From positions 1 to 6,242 of the forward strand of contig CAJXMQ010000056.1 of the NCBI GenBank assembly GCA_913056225.1: 6,242 bases of DNA, read 5' to 3'. Positions 1 to 5,814 of this stretch are shown here, in pieces. A program made the translations under genes and the position numbers. This DNA is from an uncultured Micrococcales bacterium (GTDB lineage: Bacteria > Actinomycetota > Actinomycetes > Actinomycetales > Microbacteriaceae). Position 1 is the stretch's first letter; each line of letters starts with the position of its first letter. The notes beneath the pieces were generated by a model that saw nothing but the letters and a program-made list of their open reading frames with translations, was not told where the DNA came from and searched no databases.

Positions 1-255
1 ACAGAGGGTGACAAATTGGTAGAACAGGCTAAGGTTGAACTCGATAATCGTGGCAATGTCGCCCGCGGAAGCAAATACGAAGTCGAAGAAGGACTGTTTG
101 CTGCTGGCGACGCTGGACGTGGCGCTAGCTTGGTTGTTTGGGCCATTGCAGAGGGTAGAGCTGCCGCGAGCGCTATAGACGAGTATCTGGAAGGTGAGGC
201 TAGATTGCCTTTCCCGGTCAAACCAACTGACCAGCCACTGTCCGTGTATACATAA
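1..255 (+). CDS. gltD: Glutamate synthase small subunit, C-terminal end (partial)
   Basis: This is the 3' end of a gene cut by the window start; 84 codons remain and end in TAA at 253-255. The small subunit of NADPH-dependent glutamate synthase passes electrons from NADPH through FAD and Fe-S centres to the large subunit (GltB), which makes two glutamates from glutamine and 2-oxoglutarate in the cytosol. What is visible is the last part of the pyridine nucleotide-disulphide oxidoreductase fold: a typical FAD-contact stretch reading GLFAAGDAGRGASLVVWAI, then AEGRAAASAIDEYLEG and a short family-typical tail (LPFPVK...). Many relatives have RGQS where this has RGAS, but the position varies in the family. 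The gltB partner would be expected upstream. pyk starts 14 bases downstream on the same strand, so the two are probably co-transcribed. Family assignment is confident; the N-terminal Fe-S part cannot be checked. Confidence 0.9.
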   Translation, partial: TEGDKLVEQAKVELDNRGNVARGSKYEVEEGLFAAGDAGRGASLVVWAIAEGRAAASAIDEYLEGEARLPFPVKPTDQPLSVYT

Positions 256-269
256 AATGAACGGTAAGA

Positions 270-1715
270 ATGAGAAGAGCAAGAATTTTCGCCACTCTGG
301 GACCCTCGGTATCAACCCCAGAAAAAATTGAACAACTAATTGAATCGGGCATGAATGTTGCCCGCCTAAACATGAGCCACGGCGACCACGAGGTTCACGC
401 CAACAGCTATAAATTAGTAAGAGATGCTGCCAAGAAGACTGGTGCTGCCATAGGTATCTTGGCTGATCTGCAAGGTCCTAAAATCCGTCTCGGAAAATTT
501 ACAGACGATAAAAAAGTAAAACTCAAAGTTGGTGACAAGTTTGTGATCACCACCCGAGACCTACTCGGGGGAGATGACATTTGCTCGACCACCTATAAGG
601 GTCTATGTGGCGACGTGAAGCCTGGAGATTTGATTCTGATTGATGACGGTAAGGTCACTCTTCGCGCTGAAAGCGTCACCGAGGACGAGGTTCACTGCGT
701 GACCGAAGTACCAGGAAAGCTTTCAAACAATAAAGGTATAAACCTGCCTGGTGTCGCTGTAAACGTTCCAGCTTTAAGCGAAAAAGATGAGGATGATCTT
801 CGCTGGGCAATTAGGACCGGTGTGGACATCATTGCACTCAGCTTTGTCAGAAACGCTAAAGATGTAGATCGAGTTCATGAAATCATGAGTGAGGAGGGTC
901 AATTCCTCCCCGTGATTGCAAAAATCGAAAAACCGCAGGCCGTGAACGCTCTAGAGGAAATCATCGACGCCTTTGACGGCATCATGGTAGCCCGCGGTGA
1001 CTTGGGTGTTGAATTGCCGCTTGAGCAGGTGCCAATTGTTCAAAAGAGAGCCGTTGAGCTAGCTAGGAGATGGGCTAAGCCGGTTGTAGTGGCAACACAG
1101 ATGCTTGAGAGCATGATTGACAGTCCAAGACCCACCAGAGCAGAGGCGAGCGATGTCGCAAACGCTGTTTTGGATGGTGCCGATGCGCTCATGCTTTCCG
1201 GAGAAACCAGTGTTGGAGATTTCCCAATCGAAACAGTCCAGACCATGGCGAGGATCATTTCCTCTACTGAGGACAATGGATTGGACAGGATTCCTAGCTT
1301 GGGAACAAATCCACACACCCACTCCGGAGCTGTAGTTAGGGCAGGGTTGGATATTGCAGAGCTTCTTGGCTCAAAGTTTGTCTGCGTATTCACCCAGAGC
1401 GGAGATACCTTGAGAAGAGTTTCCAGACTGCGTAGCAAGACACCAGTTCTAGCATTCACGCCCTCAGAAACCGTTCGATCAAGACTTGCTATGGTGTGGG
1501 GGGCTCATACCTATCTGGTCGACACGGTGAAACACACTGATGAGATGATCAAACAGGTTGATGAGCTAGTGCTTGCCGAAGGGCTGTGTCGTATTGGTGA
1601 TGAAGTAATCATCGTCTCTGGTTCTCCTCCGGGAATTCCAGGTAGCACCAACTCTCTGAGAGTTCACAGAGTTGGAGATGCAGTTCACCAGGTTGCACCC
1701 GGTTACAGTGTCTAG
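270..1715 (+). CDS. pyk: Pyruvate kinase
   Basis: This 481-residue protein catalyses the last step of glycolysis, PEP + ADP to pyruvate + ATP, in the cytosol, normally as a tetramer. The full family length is present. The (beta/alpha)8 A domain carries RLNMSHG (32-38) and DLQGPKIR (66-73), the B domain runs from about 70 to 170, and the A domain resumes with the signature AKIEKPQA. In that signature K218 is the catalytic lysine and E220 a metal ligand; D244 in ARGDLG is the second metal ligand, and ATQMLESM (275-282) is intact. The C-terminal allosteric domain spans about 355-478, with no extra PEP-utilising domain. L67, Q68 and K71 match the residue set of potassium-independent enzymes. ATG at 270 gives the usual MRRA(R/K)I...ATLGPS start. 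The Shine-Dalgarno sequence is weak (GGTAAG, very close to the ATG), which fits coupling to gltD. An ATG at 257 is out of frame. No terminator is visible before the facing tRNA gene. Confidence 0.97.
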   Translation: MRRARIFATLGPSVSTPEKIEQLIESGMNVARLNMSHGDHEVHANSYKLVRDAAKKTGAAIGILADLQGPKIRLGKFTDDKKVKLKVGDKFVITTRDLLGGDDICSTTYKGLCGDVKPGDLILIDDGKVTLRAESVTEDEVHCVTEVPGKLSNNKGINLPGVAVNVPALSEKDEDDLRWAIRTGVDIIALSFVRNAKDVDRVHEIMSEEGQFLPVIAKIEKPQAVNALEEIIDAFDGIMVARGDLGVELPLEQVPIVQKRAVELARRWAKPVVVATQMLESMIDSPRPTRAEASDVANAVLDGADALMLSGETSVGDFPIETVQTMARIISSTEDNGLDRIPSLGTNPHTHSGAVVRAGLDIAELLGSKFVCVFTQSGDTLRRVSRLRSKTPVLAFTPSETVRSRLAMVWGAHTYLVDTVKHTDEMIKQVDELVLAEGLCRIGDEVIIVSGSPPGIPGSTNSLRVHRVGDAVHQVAPGYSV

Positions 1716-1717
1716 TG

Positions 1718-1799
1718 TGCCGGAAGTGGGATTTGAACCCACACGCCCAAAGGACAAAGCATTTTGAGTGCTTCGCGTCTACCGTTCCGCCATTCCGGC
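1718..1799 (-). tRNA. tRNA-Leu (anticodon CAA)
   Basis: Read on the reverse strand, this 82-base gene folds as a class II tRNA. The acceptor stem GCCGGAA/UUCCGGC has seven perfect pairs (1793-1799 with 1719-1725). The D arm has a GCG/CGC stem and a GG-containing loop. The anticodon stem AAGCA/UGCUU encloses loop CUCAAAA, giving anticodon CAA (1766-1764), which reads the leucine codon UUG. A long variable arm (GUCC-UUU-GGGC) is typical of leucine tRNAs, and the T arm is GUGGG-UUCAAAU-CCCAC. The discriminator base is A at 1718. CCA is not encoded, since CAC follows, so it must be added after transcription. The 3' end lies 2 bases from the stop of the convergent pyk gene. Confidence 0.96.
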
Positions 1800-1809
1800 C
1801 AGAAGCTAA

Positions 1810-1815
1810 ATTCTA
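1810..1815 (-). promoter_or_regulatory. Candidate -10 of the tRNA-Leu promoter
   Basis: On the reverse strand the hexamer TAGAAT (1815 to 1810) matches five of six bases of the TATAAT consensus. Transcription would start near 1803, a few bases ahead of the tRNA 5' end at 1799. No good -35 is seen at the right distance: the sequence there is the complement of the pdtaR Shine-Dalgarno region. The promoter is inferred from one hexamer and its position. Confidence 0.4.
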
Positions 1816-1819
1816 TGTT
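1814..1819 (+). promoter_or_regulatory. Candidate -10 of the pdtaR promoter
   Basis: TATGTT fits the TANNNT pattern common in Actinobacteria. It would place a start near 1826, giving a short leader that still holds the AGGAGG at 1832-1837. TAAATT at 1807-1812 is an alternative. No convincing -35 is present, because that position falls inside the tRNA gene. The 43-base gap between the divergent tRNA and pdtaR genes must hold promoters for both, so some such element is expected here. Confidence 0.3.
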
Positions 1820-1831
1820 ACTTTGCTTCGT

Positions 1832-1837
1832 AGGAGG
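1832..1837 (+). promoter_or_regulatory. Strong Shine-Dalgarno fixing the TTG start of pdtaR
   Basis: A perfect AGGAGG lies 5 bases ahead of TTG at 1843. It is the strongest ribosome binding site in the window. It supports the unusual TTG start, which gives the expected N-terminus (MSEKTRILVAEDE) of a receiver domain. Confidence 0.85.
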
Positions 1838-1842
1838 ACCCG

Positions 1843-2430
1843 TTGTCTGAAAAAACTCGAATTTTAGTCGCAGAGGATGAATCCCTGATTCGTCTAGACA
1901 TAGTTGAGACCCTAACTGAGGCTGGCTATGAGGTTGTTGCCGAGGCTGGCGACGGGGAAGAAGCGATTGATCTGGCAAATTCCAACGAGATTGACCTAGC
2001 GGTTTTGGATGTCAAGATGCCCAAACTCGATGGCATCAGCGTTGCTTCAAAATTGCAAGAGCTCAGCATTCCCGTTGTGATGCTGACAAGCTTTAGCGAC
2101 TCTGACCTTGTCGCCGAGGCCAGTGCCGCTGGTGCGATGGCTTATGTGGTGAAGCCTTTTGGGGCGAATGACCTTTTGCCAGCAATTCAGATCGCGCTTA
2201 GTAGGGGCCAAGAGTTTATTGACCTTGAAAACGAGATTGCGGATCTATCGGAAAGATTAGAGACTCGAAAGCTTTTGGATCGTGCCAAGGGTCTTTTGCA
2301 GCAGAAAATGAAACTTTCGGAGCCAGAATCTTATCGCTGGATGCAAAAGGCCAGCATGGATCGCAGATTGACCATCGCGCAAGTTGCTGAGACCGTGATC
2401 AAGCAGTTGGGCGAGGACGAAGAAAGTTAG
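1843..2430 (+). CDS. pdtaR: Response regulator with C-terminal ANTAR RNA-binding domain (PdtaR-like)
   Basis: This 195-residue cytosolic two-component output protein would act on RNA rather than DNA. The N-terminal receiver domain (about 5-120) has the acidic pair E11/D12, phospho-acceptor D56 in LAVLDVKMP, T82 and K104 in YVVKPF, so all key residues are present. A helical, probably coiled-coil linker (about 122-146) leads to an ANTAR domain (about 135-190) with the family hallmarks RAKGLL (147-152) and the three-helix core around Y164, W166, A170, M172 and A182. ANTAR proteins bind paired small hairpins in nascent or messenger RNA and prevent termination or alter translation. In Mycobacterium the orthologue Rv1626 (PdtaR) sits in the same pyk-polA-rpsA neighbourhood and is phosphorylated by the unlinked kinase PdtaS. 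No kinase gene lies in this window. The start is TTG with a strong AGGAGG. The last 32 bases overlap the 3' end of the convergent thioesterase gene. Confidence 0.93.
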   Translation: MSEKTRILVAEDESLIRLDIVETLTEAGYEVVAEAGDGEEAIDLANSNEIDLAVLDVKMPKLDGISVASKLQELSIPVVMLTSFSDSDLVAEASAAGAMAYVVKPFGANDLLPAIQIALSRGQEFIDLENEIADLSERLETRKLLDRAKGLLQQKMKLSEPESYRWMQKASMDRRLTIAQVAETVIKQLGEDEES

Positions 2431-2830
2431 TAATCCTGACAGTTGACAGCAGATTGCCCTCATCGTCAGTCATTTGGATTTGATGGGTTGTAAGCGTTCT
2501 TCCAAGTTTCACTGCCTCGCAAGTCGCAGTCACAAATCCTTCAGAGGTGGAGCGGTGGTGAGATGCGTTTATTTCAATCCCGACTGCATAACCCCATGGA
2601 TGAGCATGAACGTTGCTCGCCATACTGCCTAGGCTTTCAGCGATCACCACGTGAGCACCCCCGTGCAAAATTCCGAGTGGTTGAGTGTTTCCCTGAACCG
2701 GCATCCGGGCAACTGCTCTTTCTGCACTAAGTTCCAACAATTCAATGTTCATGCTCTCGGCAAGGTGCCCCATGCCACGGCTATCTAGGACTTCTTTGGC
2801 ATCATCGCTCAACTTAGGCGGTTTGGTCAT
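2399..2830 (-). CDS. Hotdog-fold acyl-CoA thioesterase (PaaI / EntH-YdiI-MenI type)
   Basis: This 143-residue single-domain protein has the usual length for the 4HBT/PaaI family, which hydrolyses acyl- or aryl-CoA thioesters as a cytosolic dimer or tetramer. The signature is clear: LGILHGGAHVVIAESLGSMA (52-71) with H56, G57, G58 and the presumed catalytic base E65. It closely follows the LHGGAxxxLAExxGS pattern of E. coli EntH and YdiI. Conserved C-terminal strands follow (VGIEINASHHR, then VRITNFLRP). The substrate cannot be read from sequence. In menaquinone makers a similar enzyme (MenI) cleaves 1,4-dihydroxy-2-naphthoyl-CoA, one possibility among several. ATG at 2830 is the first usable start, because a stop lies two codons upstream. 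A GAGGAAA lies about 9-12 bases ahead. The gene is divergent from polA and overlaps pdtaR tail-to-tail by 32 bases. No signal peptide or membrane segment is present. Confidence 0.9.
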   Translation of the reverse strand: MTKPPKLSDDAKEVLDSRGMGHLAESMNIELLELSAERAVARMPVQGNTQPLGILHGGAHVVIAESLGSMASNVHAHPWGYAVGIEINASHHRSTSEGFVTATCEAVKLGRTLTTHQIQMTDDEGNLLSTVRITNFLRPRPTA

Positions 2831-2850
2831 AACTCACTGTTTCCTCAAAC

Positions 2851-2856
2851 TAGGCT
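2851..2856 (+). promoter_or_regulatory. Candidate -10 for a leaderless polA transcript
   Basis: TAGGCT fits the actinobacterial TANNNT -10 pattern and ends 6 bases before the polA ATG at 2863, so transcription would begin at or next to the A of the start codon. No purine-rich Shine-Dalgarno exists in the 32 bases before polA, which agrees with a leaderless message, a common form in Actinobacteria. The -35 is poor. The same bases contain CTAG, and read on the other strand give TAGTTT, a possible -10 for the divergent thioesterase gene. Confidence 0.5.
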
Positions 2857-2862
2857 GTCCAC

Positions 2863-5475
2863 ATGGATTCTGATAAGTCTACTCTGCTACTAATTGATGG
2901 CCATTCTTTGGCGTTTAGGGCGTTTTATGCGCTAAATCCCGACAGCTTTAAAACCGACGCAGGTCAGCACACCAATGCTGTACACGGGTTTGTGTCGATG
3001 CTTCTAAATATTTTGGAAAAAAATAAACCAAGTCACGTGGCAGTAGCTTTTGACCTCGGAAGAGAGAGCTTTAGAACAGAGGAGTACCCAGAATACAAGG
3101 GAACCCGAGGCGAGACCCCAGAGGAGTTCATTGGACAAACCGAGATCCTGGCTGAAGTTTTGGATGCCATGGGTATCAAGTCCATGACAAGGGTCAATTA
3201 CGAGGCGGACGATATTTTGGCCTCGCTTGTGGAACAGGGCGAGCAAGCTGGAATGGATGTCCTGGTTGTCAGTGGGGACAGAGATACCTTTCAGCTAATC
3301 AGTGACAGCACGACAGTTCTCTACCCGGTCAAGGGCGTTTTGAATCTTGCCCGAATGAATGATGCTGCCGTGTATGAAAAGTATGGAGTTCACGCAAGCC
3401 AATACCCAGACCTCGCAGCCCTGGTTGGGGAAGCAAGCGATAACCTTCCTGGCATCCCGGGGGTTGGGCCAAAGACTGCAGCCAAATGGATTCAAGAATT
3501 TGGCTCACTCGATGCAATCCTGGAAAAACGAGGTGAGATCGGAGGCAAGGTTGGCGAGAGTTTGCAGGAAAACTATGAACGAGCCATCCGCAATCGTCGA
3601 CTGAATCGATTGGTCCGAGAACTAGAGTTTGACTTTCAGGTGAAGGAACTTGGATCCAAGTCTGTGGATGAGGACAGAATCAAAGAACTGTTCCAAAAGC
3701 TTCAATTTAAGACACTGTTGACTAGGGTTCTCAAATTACGTGGCGTAAATGGTTCGCAGGTTTCTGCAGAAGAAATTCAAGACCAGATGGAGACCCACGA
3801 CCTCACAATCCCGGATGCTGCAACATATTCATCCGAGGCGCTGGTAGATAAAATTACTGGCACCACGGCAACACTCGACGTTCAATTCAACGAGCAGCTG
3901 AATTCATTTATTGCATTTACTGACCACGTATTGGTTTGGGACGGTAATCAGCCAGACCCACTGTATGAATACCTTGCCAGTGAAGCACCCAAGGTCATCT
4001 GGGATTCCAAGCTACTCTCGAGAAGACTACAAATGCGGGGTAAAGCACTCAGGGGAGTGGTAGGGGACCCGCTTTTATCCGCCTACTTGGTTGACCCAGC
4101 GGCTAGAGACTACACAATAGCTGGCCTGGCTGAGGATTTATTTGAATACACAGTAGAACCCGAAACGCTACTAAACCCCACAAACCCAGCTGAGAAGGTA
4201 TGGCTGTGTTCACTCCTGGAAGACTCCCTGTCTCAAAAGCTAGACAAGACATCACAAGCAAAAGTGTTGAGTGACATAGAACTACCAGCGAGTTCAGCGT
4301 TGGCAACCATGGAGGCAAATGGCATCTCCCTGAATAGCCACCAGCTGGGAGAATTCAGAGATGAACTTGTCCAAGAGGTTAATCAAATAGCCTCTGAGGC
4401 TTTTGAAATCATTGGACAGGAGATCAACCTAGCCAGTCCGAAACAGCTACAAAAGGTTTTGTTTGAAGATCTTGGAATGCAAGGCACCAAAGCTGTAAAA
4501 ACGGGCTATTCAACCAACGCCGAGGCTTTAGCGAGCCTGTACGAACAAACAGAGCACCCCTTTTTAGAAAAACTTCTCAACCACAGGGAAGTGAATAAGA
4601 CTAAACAAATCGCTGAGACGATTCTGCAAGCGGTTTCTGAAGATGGAAGAATCCACACCACCTATGTTCAAACTGGAACTAGCACAGGTCGGCTCAGTAG
4701 CGAAAACCCGAATCTTCAAAACATCCCGATCAAGAGCAAGCGGGGGCAGCGAATACGTGAAAGTTTTATCCATGGCGAACAATTCGAGGGTCTGCTCACT
4801 GCAGATTACTCACAAATTGAAATGCGAATAATGGCACATCTGTCGAATGATGAGTCTCTAATTCAAGCGTTCAAAGATGGGGAAGACCTCCACAACTACG
4901 TTGGAGCTCGAATATTTGATGTTGAGCCATCTGCGGTAAACGCAGAAATGCGAAGCAAGGTCAAAGCGATGAGCTATGGGCTGGTCTACGGTCTTAGCGA
5001 ATACGGACTTGCAAAGCAGCTACGGATTCCAAACGCAGAGGCGAAACAACTGATGGCTGACTACTTTGCACGTTTTGGTGGTGTTCGTGATTATCTATCA
5101 AGTGTTGTCGAGCGCGCAAAATCGCTTGGATTCACCGTCACCGAGTATGGGCGCCGAAGGCCATTCCCAGATCTCAACTCTAAGATATTCCAGGTTCGAG
5201 AAAACGCCAGAAGAGCTGCTCTGAACGCCCCAATTCAGGGAACTGCAGCGGACATCATGAAAATAGCCATGAACCGGATTCATGCCGAAATGCGGGGCAT
5301 GCAGAGCCAAATGCTGCTCCAAGTTCATGATGAGCTGGTGTTCGAAGTAGCTAAGGGAGAAAAAGAGCAACTTGAGGAGTTGGTGACAGAGGTAATGTCG
5401 GGGGCTGCCCAGCTATCGGTGCCTCTGGATGTTCAGATTGGGTATGGTTCAAATTGGGACGAAGCGGGACATTGA
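2863..5475 (+). CDS. polA: DNA polymerase I
   Basis: This 870-residue repair and Okazaki-fragment-processing polymerase is full length. The 5' nuclease domain (about 5-290) has D12, R19, YEADD (113-117), SGDRD (137-141) and a helix-hairpin-helix (LPGIPGVGPKTA, 195-206). One metal-ligand motif reads GEASDN (189-194) where GDxSDN is usual. The 3'-5' exonuclease-like region (about 310-460) lacks the DxE, NxxxD and YxxxD motifs, so proofreading is almost certainly absent, as in other actinobacterial PolA. The polymerase domain (about 465-870) is intact: TGRLSS (608-613), motif A with D648 and E653 (DYSQIEMR), the O-helix with R697, K701, Y705 and Y709, motif C VHDE (821-824) with D823, and C-terminal NWDEAGH. 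Tyr705 replaces the Phe762 of E. coli. ATG at 2863 has no Shine-Dalgarno and a -10-like TAGGCT just upstream. The stop overlaps the best start of the HPr-like gene. Confidence 0.98.
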   Translation: MDSDKSTLLLIDGHSLAFRAFYALNPDSFKTDAGQHTNAVHGFVSMLLNILEKNKPSHVAVAFDLGRESFRTEEYPEYKGTRGETPEEFIGQTEILAEVLDAMGIKSMTRVNYEADDILASLVEQGEQAGMDVLVVSGDRDTFQLISDSTTVLYPVKGVLNLARMNDAAVYEKYGVHASQYPDLAALVGEASDNLPGIPGVGPKTAAKWIQEFGSLDAILEKRGEIGGKVGESLQENYERAIRNRRLNRLVRELEFDFQVKELGSKSVDEDRIKELFQKLQFKTLLTRVLKLRGVNGSQVSAEEIQDQMETHDLTIPDAATYSSEALVDKITGTTATLDVQFNEQLNSFIAFTDHVLVWDGNQPDPLYEYLASEAPKVIWDSKLLSRRLQMRGKALRGVVGDPLLSAYLVDPAARDYTIAGLAEDLFEYTVEPETLLNPTNPAEKVWLCSLLEDSLSQKLDKTSQAKVLSDIELPASSALATMEANGISLNSHQLGEFRDELVQEVNQIASEAFEIIGQEINLASPKQLQKVLFEDLGMQGTKAVKTGYSTNAEALASLYEQTEHPFLEKLLNHREVNKTKQIAETILQAVSEDGRIHTTYVQTGTSTGRLSSENPNLQNIPIKSKRGQRIRESFIHGEQFEGLLTADYSQIEMRIMAHLSNDESLIQAFKDGEDLHNYVGARIFDVEPSAVNAEMRSKVKAMSYGLVYGLSEYGLAKQLRIPNAEAKQLMADYFARFGGVRDYLSSVVERAKSLGFTVTEYGRRRPFPDLNSKIFQVRENARRAALNAPIQGTAADIMKIAMNRIHAEMRGMQSQMLLQVHDELVFEVAKGEKEQLEELVTEVMSGAAQLSVPLDVQIGYGSNWDEAGH

Positions 5476-5717
5476 CCCAACTCAAGATTCAGATAGGCCT
5501 AGAACAGGGATTACACACCAGGCCCTGTTCTCTGCTCGTTGAACTGTTTGAAGGCTCAGATGCGCGCCTAATCTCGACAAATGGCGAAGCTTCATTGAAT
5601 AGCATGCTGGCACTCATGACCCTTGGAGTTCAATACGGCGAAATCGTCACCATTGAGGGAACGAACCTCAGCCAACGGCAAAAATCGTTACTAAAAGAGA
5701 TATTGCAGGCTCAATAG
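5472..5717 (+). CDS. HPr-like phosphocarrier protein
   Basis: This small 81-residue protein looks like HPr, the soluble carrier that takes phosphate from enzyme I of the sugar phosphotransferase system and hands it to EIIA domains. The active-site region GLHTRPCS has the phospho-accepting His and the following Arg. With TTG at 5472 as start, these fall at H15 and R17, the canonical HPr numbering, so I prefer this start over TTG at 5454, which would add six residues. The second HPr signature region is recognisable as NSMLALMTLGV, with S44 aligning to the regulatory Ser46 of Gram-positive HPr. Cys19 stands where Gly, Ser, Thr or Ala is usual, and the tail is a little short. The start codon overlaps the polA TGA, so translation is probably coupled; there is no clean Shine-Dalgarno, only a purine-rich stretch (5456-5469). 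No enzyme I or EII gene is in view. The HPr fold is likely; a true PTS role is less sure. Confidence 0.8.
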   Translation: MTQLKIQIGLEQGLHTRPCSLLVELFEGSDARLISTNGEASLNSMLALMTLGVQYGEIVTIEGTNLSQRQKSLLKEILQAQ

Positions 5718-5720
5718 CTG

Positions 5721-5749
5721 TTGCCAGTGCGCTGAATACAGGCTAAGCT
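5721..5749 (+). promoter_or_regulatory. Predicted sigma-70-type promoter of rpsA (TTGCCA - 17 - TAAGCT)
   Basis: TTGCCA (5721-5726) matches five of six -35 consensus bases. It is followed after exactly 17 bases by TAAGCT (5744-5749), which fits TANNNT. It begins 4 bases after the HPr-like stop codon. Transcription would start near 5756 and give rpsA a leader of about 74 bases. The -10 lies inside an inverted repeat (5741-5765). Confidence 0.55.
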
Positions 5750-5765
5750 TCATAAGGCTTTAGCC
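5741..5765 (+). repeat. Inverted repeat across the rpsA promoter -10 and start region
   Basis: GGCTAA (5741-5746) is the exact reverse complement of TTAGCC (5760-5765). The arms extend inward imperfectly (AAGCTT at 5745-5750, AAGGCTT at 5754-5760). As RNA this makes a 6-pair stem, or about 8 pairs with one bulge. No T-run follows, so it is not a normal intrinsic terminator. It could be an operator, a weak transcription end for the HPr-like gene, or chance. Confidence 0.45.
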
Positions 5766-5782
5766 ACTAAACATTGTCCATC

Positions 5783-5796
5783 GCCGAGAAATCGGC
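5783..5796 (+). other. GNRA-capped hairpin in the rpsA leader
   Basis: GCCGA-GAAA-TCGGC forms five perfect pairs closed by a GAAA tetraloop, a very stable RNA motif. It lies 33 bases before the rpsA ATG and is followed by an A-rich unpaired stretch (5801-5813). A place in the 5' leader of an S1 gene suggests an RNA structure affecting translation, but no function is shown. There is no T-run, so it is not a terminator. Confidence 0.45.
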
Positions 5797-5801
5797 CCGA
5801 G

Positions 5802-5807
5802 TATAAA
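5802..5807 (+). promoter_or_regulatory. Possible second -10 upstream of rpsA
   Basis: TATAAA matches five of six TATAAT bases and would place a start near 5813-5815, giving a leader of about 16 bases that keeps the GGAG at 5815-5818. No -35 is found at 16-18 bases upstream. The alternative reading is an A/U-rich, unstructured ribosome standby or S1-binding segment. Confidence 0.25.
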
Positions 5808-5814
5808 TAAAAAT

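Noticed and set aside
1040..1459. A 139-codon open frame on the reverse strand
   Set aside because: It lies wholly antisense to the highly conserved pyruvate kinase frame, and its product has no recognisable domain; it is a codon-bias shadow.
1802..1829. GAAGC...GCTTC as a terminator hairpin between the tRNA and pdtaR
   Set aside because: Only five pairs with an 18-base loop and no T-run on either strand; the region is better explained as divergent promoters.
5454..5471. Upstream TTG start for the HPr-like gene
   Set aside because: It would add six residues and move the active His off the canonical position 15; TTG at 5472 fits the family and the overlap with the polA stop.
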